Part shown: piece after piece, positions 52,241 to 61,787 of the stretch
How the letters are laid out: each line of letters begins with the position of its first letter
Position numbering within the stretch: position 1 is the first letter of the stretch
NCBI GenBank assembly: GCA_001570385.1
Contig: BBYL01000007.1
Span: 372,001 to 436,000 of the forward strand
DNA length: 64,000 bases
Direction: 5' to 3'
Source: Microtetraspora glauca
Lineage (GTDB): Bacteria; Actinomycetota; Actinomycetes; Streptosporangiales; Streptosporangiaceae
Made by a program: the position numbers and the translations under genes
The notes under the pieces: generated by a model
What the model saw: the letters and a program-made list of their open reading frames with translations, nothing else
Database searches by the model: none
Told to the model about the DNA's origin: nothing

Positions 52241-52873
52241 ATGGCTGCAGCTCCGCGTCGCGGCGCAAGCGGCGGTGGCGAGCGGCGGGACCGTCGTGAC
52301 GATCGCCGCGGTGGCGCCGCAGACAAGGGCGTCTCGTACATCGAGCGCGTGGTAAAGATCAACCGAGTGGCCAAGGTCGTCAAGGGTGGTCGGCGCTTCA
52401 GCTTCACCGCGCTGGTCATCGTCGGCGACGGCAACGGCCTGGTCGGTGTCGGATACGGCAAGGCCAAGGAGGTGCCCGCGGCGATCGCCAAGGGTGTCGA
52501 GGAGGCCAAGAAGCACTTCTTCAAGGTGCCGCGCATCCAGGGCACCATCCCGCACACCGTTCAGGGCGAGGAAGCCGCCGGCGTCGTCCTCCTGCGTCCG
52601 GCTTCGCCCGGTACCGGTGTCATCGCGGGTGGTCCGGTGCGCGCGGTCCTGGAGTGCGCCGGGATCCACGACGTGCTGTCCAAGTCGCTCGGCTCGGACA
52701 ACCCGATCAACATCGTCCACGCGACCGTGGCCGCTCTGAAGGGCCTCAGCCGGCCCGAGGAGATCGCCGCTCGCCGTGGCCTGCCGATCGAGGACGTCGC
52801 GCCCAAGGCGATGCTGAAGGCTCGGGCCGAGGGGCTCGCCGAGGCCGCTGCCGCGGCGAAGGCGGTGAGCTAG
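52241..52873 (+). CDS. rpsE: 30S ribosomal protein S5
   Basis: A 210-residue S5, a fidelity protein. The N-terminal 30 residues are Arg/Gly-rich. The core shows [20 protein letters not shown] and [20 protein letters not shown]. It lies 64 bases after rplR, with AGAGGAA before the ATG. Confidence 0.97.
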   Translation: MAAAPRRGASGGGERRDRRDDRRGGAADKGVSYIERVVKINRVAKVVKGGRRFSFTALVIVGDGNGLVGVGYGKAKEVPAAIAKGVEEAKKHFFKVPRIQGTIPHTVQGEEAAGVVLLRPASPGTGVIAGGPVRAVLECAGIHDVLSKSLGSDNPINIVHATVAALKGLSRPEEIAARRGLPIEDVAPKAMLKARAEGLAEAAAAAKAVS

Positions 52874-52876
52874 TCA

Positions 52877-53059
52877 ATGGCTCGTCTGAAGATCACCCAG
52901 GTCCGATCGAAGATCGGTGGCAAGCAGAACCAGCGTGACTCGCTGCGCTCGCTGGGCCTGAAGCGAATCGGCGATGTCGTCGTCAAGGAGGACCGCCCGG
53001 AGATCCGGGGCATGGTCGCCGTGGTGACGCACCTCGTCGAGGTGGAAGAGGTCGACTAG
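52877..53059 (+). CDS. rpmD: 50S ribosomal protein L30
   Basis: A 60-residue L30 ([40 protein letters not shown]). It starts three bases after rpsE and ends two bases before rplO. Confidence 0.96.
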   Translation: MARLKITQVRSKIGGKQNQRDSLRSLGLKRIGDVVVKEDRPEIRGMVAVVTHLVEVEEVD

Positions 53060-53061
53060 TC

Positions 53062-53517
53062 ATGCCTGAGAACGCTCCGCTCAAGCTCCACGACCTGCGC
53101 CCGGCTCCCGGCGCCAACAAGGCCAAGACCCGCAAGGGCCGTGGCGAGGCGTCCAAGGGGAAGACCGCCGGTCGCGGTACGAAGGGCACCAAGTCGCGTA
53201 CGACTGTCCCGCTCGGTTTCGAGGGTGGCCAGATCCCGCTCCAGCGGCGGCTGCCGAAGCTGAAGGGCTTCAGCAACGCGCTGTTCAAGACGACCTACCA
53301 GGTCGTCAACCTGGACAAGCTCAGCGAGCTGTACCCCGAGGGTGGCGAGGTCACCGTCGAGGGTCTGGTCGCGAAGGGCGCGGTCCGCAAGAACCAGCTC
53401 GTCAAGGTGCTGGGAACCGGTGAGGTCTCCGTGGCGTTGAACGTGAAGGTGCACGCCTTCTCCGCCTCGGCCAAGGAGAAGATCGCCGCGGCCGGGGGCT
53501 CGGTTTCCGAGCTTTAG
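53062..53517 (+). CDS. rplO: 50S ribosomal protein L15
   Basis: A 151-residue L15. It shows [20 protein letters not shown], the Gly/Lys-rich extension and [20 protein letters not shown]. It is the last gene before a hairpin and the secY promoter region. Confidence 0.97.
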   Translation: MPENAPLKLHDLRPAPGANKAKTRKGRGEASKGKTAGRGTKGTKSRTTVPLGFEGGQIPLQRRLPKLKGFSNALFKTTYQVVNLDKLSELYPEGGEVTVEGLVAKGAVRKNQLVKVLGTGEVSVALNVKVHAFSASAKEKIAAAGGSVSEL

Positions 53518-53530
53518 GCACGTAATGCGA

Positions 53531-53561
53531 GGCGCGGAGGTTCGTTATGAGCCTCCGCGCC
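53531..53561 (+). terminator. Hairpin between rplO and secY
   Basis: GGCGCGGAGG pairs perfectly with CCTCCGCGCC around an 11-base loop, 13 bases after rplO. The following 124 bases probably hold a secY promoter, though no convincing box pair was found. Confidence 0.7.
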
Positions 53562-53685
53562 CGTAGTGCGTTAGAGTTCGCTGAGCGCGGGCGCCGTCCC
53601 GCCGATCATTCGCAAGTAGACATGCCGATGGACGCCTTCGCGTCATCGCCGACCTTTATCGCGTCACAGGCGCGCAGGAGGTACC

Positions 53686-54993
53686 GTGCTATCCGCGATT
53701 ACCCGGGCATTCCGGACGCCTGACCTGCGCAAGAAGCTGCTCTTCACATTGGGCATCATCGCGCTGTTCCGGCTTGGCTCGGTGCTGCCGACCCCGGGTG
53801 TCAACTCCGAGAACGTCCGTAAAGCGCTGGAGCAGGCGCAGGCGGGCGACAGCGGCAACATCTACGGGATGGTCCAGCTGTTCAGCGGTGGCGCGCTGCT
53901 GAAACTTTCAGTGTTCGCCCTGGGCATCATGCCGTACATCACGGCGAGCATCATCCTGCAGCTGCTGACCGTCGTGATTCCGCGCCTGGAGGCCCTCAAG
54001 AAGGAGGGCCAGTCCGGTACGGCGAAAATCACGCAGTACACGCGATATCTGACGATCGGTCTCGCCGTTCTGCAGTCGACCGCTTTCGTGGCGCTGGCGC
54101 GTTCGGGACAGCTGTTCCCGAACAACAACCTGCCCATCCTGTTGAACGACGATGTCTTCACGCTCGTCACCATGGTCATCACGATGACGGCGGGCACTTC
54201 GGTGATCATGTGGCTGGGCGAGCTCGTGACCGATCGCGGTGTCGGCAACGGTATGTCGATCCTGATCTTCACCCAGGTCGTGGCGGTCTTCCCGTCCGAG
54301 CTGATGAACATCTTCCGGCAGAGCGCCTTCAAGTTCGTCGTGGTGATGATCGTCGGCATTGTCATGGTCGCCGTCGTCGTCTTCATCGAGCAGGCGCAGC
54401 GGCGCGTGCCCGTGCAGTACGCGAAGCGCATGGTGGGCCGCCGGATGTACGGCGGGACCTCGACCTACATCCCGCTCAAGGTGAACCAGGCCGGCATCAT
54501 CCCGGTCATCTTCGCCTCGTCGCTGCTGTACCTGCCGCAGCTGCTGGTCACGATCTTCGGCAACAGCGCGAACCCGGGCCCGGTCATCGAATGGCTGGCC
54601 CAGAACCTGGTAACGGGCGATCACCCCGTCTACATGGCCACGTTCTTCGCGCTGATCCTCTTCTTCACGTACTTCTACGTGTCCATTACCTTCAACCCCG
54701 TTGAAGTCGCCGACAACATGAAGAAGTACGGTGGGTTCATCCCGGGCATCCGTCCGGGCCGGCCGACCGCTGAGTACCTCAACTATGTGCTCACGCGACT
54801 CACGGCCGCCGGTGCTCCGTATCTGGGCGTCATCTCGCTGATCCCGATCCTCGCACTGGCGGTGGCCGGGGCGAGCCAGAACTTCCCGTTCGGAGGGACC
54901 AGCATTCTCATCATGGTTGGTGTCGGCCTGGACACGGTCAAGCAGATCGAGAGCCAGCTTCAGCAGCGCAACTACGAGGGCTTCCTGAGATAG
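53686..54993 (+). CDS. secY: Preprotein translocase subunit SecY
   Basis: A 435-residue channel subunit with ten membrane helices. The GTG ([20 protein letters not shown]) has GGAGG upstream. Typical blocks are [13 protein letters not shown], the plug-region [20 protein letters not shown] and the cytoplasmic loop [12 protein letters not shown]. It works with SecE from 24738. Its stop overlaps the adk start by one base. Confidence 0.98.
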   Translation: MLSAITRAFRTPDLRKKLLFTLGIIALFRLGSVLPTPGVNSENVRKALEQAQAGDSGNIYGMVQLFSGGALLKLSVFALGIMPYITASIILQLLTVVIPRLEALKKEGQSGTAKITQYTRYLTIGLAVLQSTAFVALARSGQLFPNNNLPILLNDDVFTLVTMVITMTAGTSVIMWLGELVTDRGVGNGMSILIFTQVVAVFPSELMNIFRQSAFKFVVVMIVGIVMVAVVVFIEQAQRRVPVQYAKRMVGRRMYGGTSTYIPLKVNQAGIIPVIFASSLLYLPQLLVTIFGNSANPGPVIEWLAQNLVTGDHPVYMATFFALILFFTYFYVSITFNPVEVADNMKKYGGFIPGIRPGRPTAEYLNYVLTRLTAAGAPYLGVISLIPILALAVAGASQNFPFGGTSILIMVGVGLDTVKQIESQLQQRNYEGFLR

Positions 54994-55646
54994 TGCGCGT
55001 CGTCTTGGTCGGGCCCCCCGGAGCGGGCAAGGGGACGCAGGCCCAGTTCATCGCATCACATCTGTCGATCCCGAAAATCTCGACAGGTGACATCTTCCGC
55101 GCCAATGTCTCCGGCGGCACGGAACTCGGCAAGCTTGCCAAGGAGTACATGGACCGCGGCGACCTCGTCCCCGACGAGGTGACGGTCGCCATGGTCCGCG
55201 ATCGTCTGGGCGAGGATGACGCCCAGCAGGGCTTCCTGCTGGACGGCTTCCCGCGGAACGTGCCGCAGGCGCAGATCTTGCAGAAGATGCTGGCCGAGTT
55301 CGGCACCGGGCTGGACATCGTCCTGGAACTGATCGTCAACGACGAAGAGGTCGTACGGCGACTTGCCGGACGACGCACCTGTCGCTCATGCGGCAAGGTA
55401 TGGCACGTCGATTTCGACCCCCCTTCCGTGGCGGGTGTCTGCGACGCGTGCGGCGGCGAGCTGTTCCAGCGCGACGACGACCGCGAGGAGACCATCAGGC
55501 GACGCCTGGAGGTCTACCAGGAGCAGACGTCCCCGCTGATCAACTTCTATTCGGACGAGGGCATACTCGTACGGGTGGACGCGACCGGTCCGGTCGACGA
55601 GGTCACCCGGCGGGCCATGGCGGCACTGCGCACGCCCGGAAACTGA
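54993..55646 (+). CDS. adk: Adenylate kinase, zinc-LID type
   Basis: A 217-residue enzyme interconverting AMP + ATP and 2 ADP. The P-loop is [10 protein letters not shown] (7-16). The LID carries four cysteines, Cys130, Cys133, Cys150 and Cys153 (CRSCGK, CDACGG), so it is the long zinc-binding form. FLLDGFPRN is present. It is translationally coupled to secY, as in most bacteria. Confidence 0.97.
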   Translation: MRVVLVGPPGAGKGTQAQFIASHLSIPKISTGDIFRANVSGGTELGKLAKEYMDRGDLVPDEVTVAMVRDRLGEDDAQQGFLLDGFPRNVPQAQILQKMLAEFGTGLDIVLELIVNDEEVVRRLAGRRTCRSCGKVWHVDFDPPSVAGVCDACGGELFQRDDDREETIRRRLEVYQEQTSPLINFYSDEGILVRVDATGPVDEVTRRAMAALRTPGN

Positions 55647-55658
55647 AGGTCCCCTTTT

Positions 55659-55690
55659 CGGACGCCATCCCATCCGTGGGATGGCGTCCG
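55659..55690 (+). terminator. Terminator after adk
   Basis: CGGACGCCATCCCA pairs perfectly over 14 bp with TGGGATGGCGTCCG around TCCG, 13 bases after the stop. It separates adk from map. Confidence 0.82.
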
Positions 55691-55760
55691 GCGCTTTAGG
55701 GCAGAATCGGGGGAATTGGCCTGATAGTCCGGCCGTTAGAACACCCCAGGGGGTGCCAGA

Positions 55761-56588
55761 GTGTTCAAGAAGAACAAGCACGGAATCCAGGTGAAGACGC
55801 CTGAGCAGCTGGAGAAGATGCGGGCGGCCGGTCTGGTCGTCGGCAGGACGCTCGAACTGCTCCGCTCGTCCGTCGAGCCCGGCCTGACCCCGCTCGATCT
55901 CGACGTCATCGCCGAGAAGGCGATCAGGGACGAGGGCGCGATTCCGTCGTTCAAGGGCTACCAGGGCTTCCCCGCGACCATCTGCGCCTCCGTGAACGAG
56001 GAGGTCGTGCACGGCATCCCCAGCGACCGGCGCAAGCTGCGCGAAGGCGACATCATCTCCATCGACTGCGGTGCGATCCTCGACGGGTGGCACGGCGACT
56101 CCGCCATCACCGTCCCCGTGGGCGAGGTCGACCCGGCGCTCACCGAGCTGATGCGAGTGACCGAGGAGTCCATGTGGCGCGGGATCGCCGCGCTCCGCGT
56201 CGGCGGTCACCTGTCGGACATCGGGTTCCAGGTGGAGAAGTACGTACGGTCCCAGGGCCGCTACGGCATCCCCCAGGAGTACGGCGGGCACGGCATCGGC
56301 ACCGAGATGCACATGGACCCGTGGGTCGCCAACCACGGCCGTCCCGGCCGCGGGCCGCGCTTCGAGCCCGGCATGTGCTTCGCGATCGAGCCCATGGTCA
56401 ACCTGGGCACCGACCGTACTCGCGTATTGTCCGATGACTGGACGGTCGTGACGGTGGACGGAAAGGCGTCGGCGCACTTCGAGCACAGCGTGGCGGTCAC
56501 GGAGAACGGCCCGTTGGTCCTCACGGCGCTCGACGGGGGTGCGTCGCGCTTCGGCCAGACCTCCGCGGGTTCCGGCGAACAGGGCTGA
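55761..56588 (+). CDS. map: Methionine aminopeptidase, type I
   Basis: A 275-residue dinuclear metalloprotease that removes N-terminal Met. The GTG start follows AGGGGGTG. Metal ligands are visible in [33 protein letters not shown] and FEHSVAV. The C-terminal tail of about 20 residues is variable. It lies downstream of adk, the usual context. Confidence 0.96.
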   Translation: MFKKNKHGIQVKTPEQLEKMRAAGLVVGRTLELLRSSVEPGLTPLDLDVIAEKAIRDEGAIPSFKGYQGFPATICASVNEEVVHGIPSDRRKLREGDIISIDCGAILDGWHGDSAITVPVGEVDPALTELMRVTEESMWRGIAALRVGGHLSDIGFQVEKYVRSQGRYGIPQEYGGHGIGTEMHMDPWVANHGRPGRGPRFEPGMCFAIEPMVNLGTDRTRVLSDDWTVVTVDGKASAHFEHSVAVTENGPLVLTALDGGASRFGQTSAGSGEQG

Positions 56589-56655
56589 TTCACAGCGCCC
56601 CTCGTGCCGTCTCGTGTCACATAATGGGGCTAATCATGTGGAGCGGCGGGAGTAG

Positions 56656-57105
56656 ATGGTGATGGCGGCAACTCCGGAGATGCGAGCCTCCGACGGCGAC
56701 CGGGACCGGGTCGCCGCCGCTCTGCGAGAGCATGTCGCCGAGGGCCGGCTCACCGTCGACGAGTTCAACGAGCGGCTGGCGCAGGTCTACGAGAGCCGGA
56801 CGTACGGCGAGCTCGCCACGCTGACGTCGGACCTGCCGGACATCGATCTGCACACTCTTCCCGCTACGGTCTCCTCTCAGTCGCGCCCGCGCCCGCGCCC
56901 GCGCCCGCGACGTGGCACCCAGGCGGGGTTGAAGGCCGCCTGGGGCGCCTGGGCGACCGCGAGCGCGGTCAACTGGGTCATCTGGTTGATCGTCGTGATC
57001 TCGTCGGTCCACTGGGTCTATCCGTGGCCGTTGTGGGTGATGGGCCCGTGGGGGGCCGTCCTCCTGGTCGGCACGATCTTCGGGCGGGACCAGAAGCGGT
57101 CGTGA
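56656..57105 (+). CDS. DUF1707 domain membrane protein
   Basis: A protein of about 149 residues. Three in-frame starts (ATG 56656, GTG 56659, ATG 56662) share one GGGAG; the last has the best spacing. The DUF1707 domain covers about 8-62 (MRASDGDRDRVAAALREHVA, GRLTVDEFNERLAQVYESRT). An Arg-Pro repeat ([10 protein letters not shown]) follows, encoded by a tandem GCGCCC repeat, then two hydrophobic segments. The function is unknown; DUF1707 proteins are often single- or two-pass actinobacterial membrane proteins. Its place between map and infA is not the usual map-infA order. Confidence 0.8.
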   Translation: MVMAATPEMRASDGDRDRVAAALREHVAEGRLTVDEFNERLAQVYESRTYGELATLTSDLPDIDLHTLPATVSSQSRPRPRPRPRRGTQAGLKAAWGAWATASAVNWVIWLIVVISSVHWVYPWPLWVMGPWGAVLLVGTIFGRDQKRS

Positions 57106-57113
57106 GCCCGGGT

Positions 57114-57137
57114 GGCGCGGGCCGGTCGGCCCGCGCC
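57114..57137 (+). terminator. Terminator of the DUF1707 gene
   Basis: GGCGCGGGCC pairs perfectly with GGCCCGCGCC around GGTC, eight bases after the stop. Confidence 0.75.
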
Positions 57138-57371
57138 GAGACGGACGCACTCTTTACCGGCCGGGTGTGATCGCTCGGCTTGTAGCCGGGTAGGTGATCT
57201 TCGTCGGCCGGCCGGATCTGGTCGCCGTGTCCGCCAGGCCCGGCACATCGGCGGCGCCGGCAGGGGGACCCGGTGGCCGGAACAGCCCTTCCACCATCGC
57301 GTACGGCAGTGCGTGAGTAGACGGTGATCTGGGGTAGCCTGGCAGCCGGTGTGGGAGACAGCGCCGGCCGT

Positions 57372-57401
57372 TTCGCATTTCTGGCCGGGTTGTCGTACAC
57401 T
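57372..57401 (+). promoter_or_regulatory. Possible infA promoter
   Basis: TTCGCA, 18 bases, then TACACT, about 130 bases before infA. The -35 is weak. The rest of the 427-base spacer 57106-57532 contains a terminator and no supported gene. Confidence 0.45.
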
Positions 57402-57532
57402 CCTTTGTCGGCTCACTATGACCTTTTGCGCACAGGTGACCTTGCCGGTCGCCGCTCTCTGGAAGCGCCCTTAGGTCGCGGCTGCGTAGTGATCCGAAGC
57501 CTCAGACGACCGATCAGTGAAACGCGAGGGAC

Positions 57533-57754
57533 ATGGCCAAGAAAGACGGCGCCATCGAGATCGAGGGCACTGTGGTTGAGTCGCTCCCGAACGCGATGTT
57601 CCGGGTGCAGCTCGACAACGGCCATAAGGTCCTGGCCCACATCAGCGGACGGATGCGGATGCACTACATCCGGATCCTCCCCGACGACCGGGTGGTCGTG
57701 GAACTGAGCCCCTACGACCTGAGTCGCGGGCGGATCGTCTACCGGTACAAGTAA
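57533..57754 (+). CDS. infA: Translation initiation factor IF-1
   Basis: A 73-residue S1-fold protein ([51 protein letters not shown]) that binds the ribosomal A site during initiation. GAGGGA precedes the ATG. rpmJ follows after 46 bases. Confidence 0.98.
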   Translation: MAKKDGAIEIEGTVVESLPNAMFRVQLDNGHKVLAHISGRMRMHYIRILPDDRVVVELSPYDLSRGRIVYRYK

Positions 57755-57800
57755 GCCCCCCTCTAATCAGGGCGGGCCGTCTGAGGAACGAATAAGGACT

Positions 57801-57914
57801 ATGAAGGTCAAGCCGAGCGTCAAGAAGATCTGCGACAAGTGCAAGGTGATTCGCCGGCACGGTCGCGTCATGGTGATCTGCGACAACCTGCGCCACAAGC
57901 AGCGCCAGGGCTAG
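57801..57914 (+). CDS. rpmJ: 50S ribosomal protein L36 (zinc form)
   Basis: A 37-residue L36 ([20 protein letters not shown], ending RHKQRQG). Cys11, Cys14, Cys27 and His32 form the zinc site. AATAAGGA precedes the ATG. Its stop codon touches the first base of the structured element copy 3. Confidence 0.97.
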   Translation: MKVKPSVKKICDKCKVIRRHGRVMVICDNLRHKQRQG

Positions 57915-57990
57915 GAGAGGAAGCCGAGCCGGGCATCGGGCGGTTCCGCGAAAGCGGGCCGATCGGGTGTAAGGCGAGGCGGACTCGACC
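57914..57990 (+). repeat. Structured intergenic element, copy 3 (rpmJ-rpsM)
   Basis: A 77-base element beginning GGAGAGGAAGCC at the rpmJ stop. The closing arms are CGAGCC (57925-57930) and GGACTCG (57981-57987). The central hairpin is CCGC, GAAA loop, GCGG (57946-57957). It is nearly the same as copy 4 except in the hairpin. Confidence 0.72.
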
Positions 57991-57998
57991 AGTCAGCA

Positions 57999-58074
57999 GG
58001 AGAGGAAGCCGAGCCGGGCACCGGGAAGTTCGCGAAAGCGGGCCGATGGGGCGCGAGGCGAGGCGGACTCGACT
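57999..58074 (+). repeat. Structured intergenic element, copy 4 (rpmJ-rpsM)
   Basis: A 76-base element nine bases after copy 3. The closing arms are CGAGCC (58010-58015) and GGACTCG (58065-58071). The central hairpin is CGC, GAAA loop, GCG (58031-58040). Flanks are conserved with copy 3 while the centre differs. Confidence 0.72.
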
Positions 58075-58301
58075 GGCGACGGTCGCAGAAAAGGTTCCAT
58101 GTGAGTCCGCTCCAGTGGCGGGCTCGAGCCATGTGGACCGTTGAACAGTAATCGCGCGTCACACCCGTGAAGGCGGTTTCCCGATGTCGGGAGCCGGACC
58201 ACACGGGAGACCCCCGGTCGGAGGCCGGGGCCCTCACCCCGGGCATGGGGAGGGGAAGTGAGGCGCAGGACCTCCGCCACCACGAAGGAGAATGCCCGAC
58301 C
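58075..58301 (+). promoter_or_regulatory. rpsM leader region with hairpins
   Basis: The rest of the 387-base rpmJ-rpsM spacer. It contains CCCCGG/CCGGGG (58212-58230), CCCG/CGGG (58180-58191) and a Shine-Dalgarno AAGGAG before rpsM. No gene is seen. A leader for S4-type control of the alpha operon is possible but not demonstrated. Confidence 0.4.
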
Positions 58302-58682
58302 ATGGCTCGCCTGGTTGGCGTCGACCTCCCCCGCGACAAGCGGCTGGAGATCGCTCTCACCTACATTTTCGGAATCGGTCGCACTCGCGCCCAGGAGATC
58401 CTGGAGGCGACGGGCATCAGCCCGGACCTGCGTGTCCACCAGCTCACCGACGCTGAGCTCGTGCCGATGCGTGACTACATCGAGGCGAACTTCAAGATCG
58501 AGGGTGACCTCCGTCGCGAGGTTCAGGCCGATATTCGCCGCAAGATCGAGATCGGCTGCTACCAGGGCATCCGGCACCGCAAGGGGCTGCCTGTCCACGG
58601 TCAGCGGACGCAGACGAACGCGCGTACCCGCAAGGGCAAGAAGAAGACCGTGGCCGGCAAGAAGAAGCCGGGCAAGAAGTAG
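58302..58682 (+). CDS. rpsM: 30S ribosomal protein S13
   Basis: A 126-residue S13 in the subunit head. The ATG at 58302 ([20 protein letters not shown]) has AAGGAG upstream. [20 protein letters not shown] and [20 protein letters not shown] are typical. It is the first gene of the alpha-type operon. Confidence 0.97.
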   Translation: MARLVGVDLPRDKRLEIALTYIFGIGRTRAQEILEATGISPDLRVHQLTDAELVPMRDYIEANFKIEGDLRREVQADIRRKIEIGCYQGIRHRKGLPVHGQRTQTNARTRKGKKKTVAGKKKPGKK

Positions 58683-58716
58683 TCCTAGCAGCCACATTCC
58701 AGGAGATAGCGCTTAA

Positions 58717-59121
58717 ATGCCGCCGAAGAGCCGCCAGGGCGCACCTAAGAAGGTGCGCCGCAAGGAAAAGAAGAACGTCGCTCACGGGCACGCCCACATC
58801 AAGAGCACGTTCAACAACACGATCGTTTCGATCACCGACCCGAACGGGAACGTGATCTCCTGGGCCAGTGCCGGCCACGTCGGGTTCAAGGGCTCCCGTA
58901 AGTCCACCCCGTTCGCCGCGCAGATGGCCGCTGAGAACGCCGCCCGCCGCGCCATGGAGCACGGCATGCGCAAGGTCGACGTCTTCGTCAAGGGTCCCGG
59001 CTCCGGCCGTGAGACCGCGATCCGTTCGCTGCAGGCGACCGGCCTCGAGGTCGGGTCCATCCAGGACGTGACTCCGGTCCCGCACAACGGTTGCCGCCCG
59101 CCGAAGCGCCGCCGCGTCTGA
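58717..59121 (+). CDS. rpsK: 30S ribosomal protein S11
   Basis: A 134-residue S11 of the platform ([57 protein letters not shown]). AGGAGAT precedes the ATG. It lies 34 bases after rpsM. Confidence 0.97.
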   Translation: MPPKSRQGAPKKVRRKEKKNVAHGHAHIKSTFNNTIVSITDPNGNVISWASAGHVGFKGSRKSTPFAAQMAAENAARRAMEHGMRKVDVFVKGPGSGRETAIRSLQATGLEVGSIQDVTPVPHNGCRPPKRRRV

Positions 59122-59141
59122 GCTCCAGGAGATAGAGAGAA

Positions 59142-59768
59142 ATGGCTCGTTACACGGGTGCGGACTGCAAGCTCTGCCGACGCGAGAAGACGAAGCTCTT
59201 CCTCAAGGGCAAGAAGTGCGAGTCCGCGAAGTGCCCCATCGAGATCCGTCCTTACCCGCCGGGTGAGCACGGTCGCGGTCGGCCGAAGGAGTCTGAGTAC
59301 CAGCTCCAGCTTCGTGAGAAGCAGAAGACCCGCCGCATCTACGGCGTCCTCGAGAAGCAGTTCCACAACTACTACGAGGAAGCCAACCGCAAGTCCGGCA
59401 AGACCGGCGAGAACCTCCTCCAGATCCTGGAGAGCCGTCTCGACAACGTGGTCTACCGCGCCGGATTCGCCGAGTCGCGCGACGCCGCCCGCCAGCAGGT
59501 GCGCCACGGGCACATCGTGGTGAACGGCAAGAAGGTCGACATCCCGTCGTACCGCGTGCGCGAGCACGACATCATCGAGGTCCGCGAGAAGTCGCGGAAC
59601 CTGCTTCCGTACGAGGTGGCCCGCGCCACCGCCGGTGACAAGACCGTCCCGGCGTGGCTGGGTGTCGCCCCGGAAAGCATGCGCATCCTCGTGCACCAGC
59701 TCCCGGTTCGCCAGCAGATCGACACGCTGGTCCAGGAGCAGCTCATCGTCGAGCTCTACTCCAAGTAA
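59142..59768 (+). CDS. rpsD: 30S ribosomal protein S4 (zinc form)
   Basis: A 208-residue S4. Cys9, Cys12, Cys26 and Cys31 give the zinc-type N-terminus ([18 protein letters not shown]). The S4 RNA-binding domain is [20 protein letters not shown] with [16 protein letters not shown]. It is a primary assembly protein and, in other bacteria, the alpha-operon repressor. Confidence 0.97.
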   Translation: MARYTGADCKLCRREKTKLFLKGKKCESAKCPIEIRPYPPGEHGRGRPKESEYQLQLREKQKTRRIYGVLEKQFHNYYEEANRKSGKTGENLLQILESRLDNVVYRAGFAESRDAARQQVRHGHIVVNGKKVDIPSYRVREHDIIEVREKSRNLLPYEVARATAGDKTVPAWLGVAPESMRILVHQLPVRQQIDTLVQEQLIVELYSK

Positions 59769-59789
59769 GAGCTCTCGACCAGATGATGG

Positions 59790-59820
59790 CCGCACGGCTC
59801 GCGGAACGCGAGCCGTGCGG
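59790..59820 (+). terminator. Hairpin between rpsD and rpoA
   Basis: CCGCACGGCTCGCG pairs perfectly with CGCGAGCCGTGCGG around GAA, 22 bases after rpsD. It may partly terminate and lower expression of rpoA relative to rpsD. Confidence 0.65.
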
Positions 59821-59869
59821 CATCATGGTTGTAGGCGAGTGGCGTCAAATAGCGGGCGCCGCCGTACAG

Positions 59870-59944
59870 GGAGAGGAAACCGGTCCGGCACGGCCGAGTC
59901 GCGATCAGCGGCCGGCGGTGGTGCGGGGCGCGGTGGAATCGTCC
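59870..59944 (+). repeat. Structured intergenic element, copy 5 (rpsD-rpoA)
   Basis: A diverged 75-base element beginning GGAGAGGAAACC. The closing arms are CGGTCC (59881-59886) and GGAATCG (59935-59941). Relative to copies 3 and 4 the third pair becomes G-T and the fourth G-C becomes T-A, so pairing is kept despite changes on both sides. The central hairpin is CGC/GCG (59900-59910) with loop GATCA. rpoA starts 23 bases later. Confidence 0.58.
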
Positions 59945-59966
59945 CGGAAATCAGGGGAGAACCCAC

Positions 59967-60983
59967 ATGCTCATCGCACAGCGCCCGAGCCTCCTGGAGG
60001 AGTCGCTCGAGGAGCACCGGTCCAAGTTCGTCATCGAGCCGCTGGAGCCGGGCTTCGGTTACACCATCGGCAACTCGCTGCGGCGCACGCTGCTGTCCTC
60101 GATCCCGGGGGCGGCGGTCACCAGCATCCGCATCGAGGGCGTGCTGCACGAGTTCTCGACCGTGCCGGGGGTCAAGGAAGACGTCACCGACATCATCCTG
60201 AACCTCAAGTCGCTGGTCGTCTCGTCCGAGCACGACGAGCCGGTCGTGATGTACCTGCGCAAGCAGGGTCCGGGTGAGGTCACCGCCGCCGACATCGCGC
60301 CTCCGGCCGGTGTCGAGGTGCACAACCCCGACCTGCACATCGCCACGCTGAACGGCAAGGCGAAGCTGGAGATGGAACTGACCGTCGAGCGCGGTCGGGG
60401 CTACGTCTCCGCGGCCCAGAACAAGCAGCCGGGCCAGGAGATCGGCCGGATTCCGATCGACTCCATCTACTCCCCGGTCCTCAAGGTCACCTACAAGGTC
60501 GAGGCGACCCGTGTCGAGCAGCGCACGGACTTCGACCGGCTGATCCTGGACGTCGAGACGAAGCCGTCGATGAAGCCGCGCGACGCGGTCGCCTCGGCGG
60601 GTAAGACCCTGGTCGAGCTGTTCGGCCTGGCGCGCGAGCTGAACGTCGAGGCCGAGGGCATCGACATCGGCCCGTCGCCGACCGACGCGGCCCTGGCCGC
60701 CGACCTGGCGCTGCCGATCGAGGAGCTGAACCTCACGGTCCGCTCCTACAACTGCCTCAAGCGCGAGGGCATCCACACCGTGGGTGAGCTCGTCGCCCGC
60801 AGCGAGCAGGACCTGCTCGACATCCGCAACTTCGGCGCGAAGTCGATCGAAGAGGTCAAGCAGAAGCTGCACGAGATGGGCCTCGCCCTCAAGGACTCCC
60901 CGCCCGGATTCGACCCCAGCGCGGTCGCCGGCGGCGGGTACGACGATGAGGACGGCGGCTTCATCGAGACCGAGCAGTACTAG
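59967..60983 (+). CDS. rpoA: DNA-directed RNA polymerase subunit alpha
   Basis: A 338-residue alpha subunit. The N-terminal assembly domain shows [20 protein letters not shown] and [20 protein letters not shown]. The C-terminal domain (about 245-320) has [20 protein letters not shown] and [19 protein letters not shown]. Gly-X-Gly-Gly precedes an acidic tail. Its partners rpoB and rpoC are at 30.9-38.3 kb. Confidence 0.98.
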   Translation: MLIAQRPSLLEESLEEHRSKFVIEPLEPGFGYTIGNSLRRTLLSSIPGAAVTSIRIEGVLHEFSTVPGVKEDVTDIILNLKSLVVSSEHDEPVVMYLRKQGPGEVTAADIAPPAGVEVHNPDLHIATLNGKAKLEMELTVERGRGYVSAAQNKQPGQEIGRIPIDSIYSPVLKVTYKVEATRVEQRTDFDRLILDVETKPSMKPRDAVASAGKTLVELFGLARELNVEAEGIDIGPSPTDAALAADLALPIEELNLTVRSYNCLKREGIHTVGELVARSEQDLLDIRNFGAKSIEEVKQKLHEMGLALKDSPPGFDPSAVAGGGYDDEDGGFIETEQY

Positions 60984-61006
60984 GTCGCGTTCCGGCCGAG
61001 CCGGCA

Positions 61007-61114
61007 CCGGGACAGCGGGTACACCGCTGTCCCGGCGGCCGGAAGGCATCCCCGATCAGTCGGGGTGCCTGCTGAACCACTGATTCGCCCAAGGCGGGCT
61101 CGCAGGAGCCCGCC
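61007..61114 (+). promoter_or_regulatory. Three consecutive hairpins between rpoA and rplQ
   Basis: CCGGGACAGCGG/CCGCTGTCCCGG around GTACA (61007-61035), GGCATCCCCGA/TCGGGGTGCC (61045-61069, one bulge) and GGCGGGCTC/GAGCCCGCC around GCAG (61093-61114). The first is preceded by GCCGAGCCGGCACCGGG, resembling the 5' half of the structured element. The spacer is 188 bases. Confidence 0.5.
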
Positions 61115-61171
61115 GCCCCGACTTCGGTACCTGACACGGCCGGAGCGGGTTGTCTCTCAAGGAGAAACGAC

Positions 61172-61678
61172 ATGCCCAAGCCCACCAAGGGCGCCCGTCT
61201 CGGCGGCAGCCCGGCGCACGAGCGGCTGATCCTGGCGAACCTCGCCACCCAGCTGTTCCAGCACGGCCGGATCCGCACCACCGAGGCCAAGGCCAAGCGT
61301 CTTCGCCCGCTCGCGGAGAAGCTGATCACCAAGGCGAAGAAGGGCGACATGCACAACCGTCGCCAGGTGTTGACGGTCGTCCGCGACAAGGGCGTCGTCC
61401 ACCACCTCTTCGCTGAGATCGCGCCGACTTTCGCCGAGCGTCCCGGTGGCTACACCCGCATCACCAAGCTCGGCCCGCGTAAGGGCGACGCCGCCCCCAT
61501 GGCGGTCATCGAGCTGGTGAGCGAGCAGCTGAGCCCGGTCACCGTCTCGCGTCCGGCCGCCGCTGCCGAGACCGCTCCGGCCGCCCCGGCCGAGGAGGTC
61601 ACCGAGACCCCGGCCGCCGAGGCTCCGGCCGCCGAGGCGGAGGCCCCCGAGGCCGAGGCCAAGAAGGACGAGGCCTGA
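61172..61678 (+). CDS. rplQ: 50S ribosomal protein L17 with acidic Ala-rich tail
   Basis: A 168-residue L17. The core (about 1-118) is typical: [40 protein letters not shown] and [20 protein letters not shown]. The last 50 residues are a repetitive Ala/Glu/Pro tail ([20 protein letters not shown]), seen in many actinobacterial L17 proteins. AAGGAGAA precedes the ATG. Confidence 0.97.
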   Translation: MPKPTKGARLGGSPAHERLILANLATQLFQHGRIRTTEAKAKRLRPLAEKLITKAKKGDMHNRRQVLTVVRDKGVVHHLFAEIAPTFAERPGGYTRITKLGPRKGDAAPMAVIELVSEQLSPVTVSRPAAAAETAPAAPAEEVTETPAAEAPAAEAEAPEAEAKKDEA

Positions 61679-61707
61679 TCAGGGGCCTGTGCTGATCAAC
61701 AGCCTGT

Positions 61708-61747
61708 GAGCGGGTCCAGCGTCCCTTCCGGGATCGCTGGGCCCGCT
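61708..61747 (+). terminator. Terminator after rplQ
   Basis: GAGCGGG, CCAGCG and CCC pair with GGG, CGCTGG and CCCGCTC around TTCC with small mismatches. It is followed by TTCGTTT. It closes the ribosomal supercluster. Confidence 0.75.
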
Positions 61748-61787
61748 CTTCGTTTCAGGTACGGCTGGTCGCCTGCCGTACGGGAGG

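Noticed and set aside
57324..57707. Coding frame overlapping the infA upstream region and infA
   Set aside because: It reads infA in another frame and lacks an RBS; composition is that of a shadow frame.
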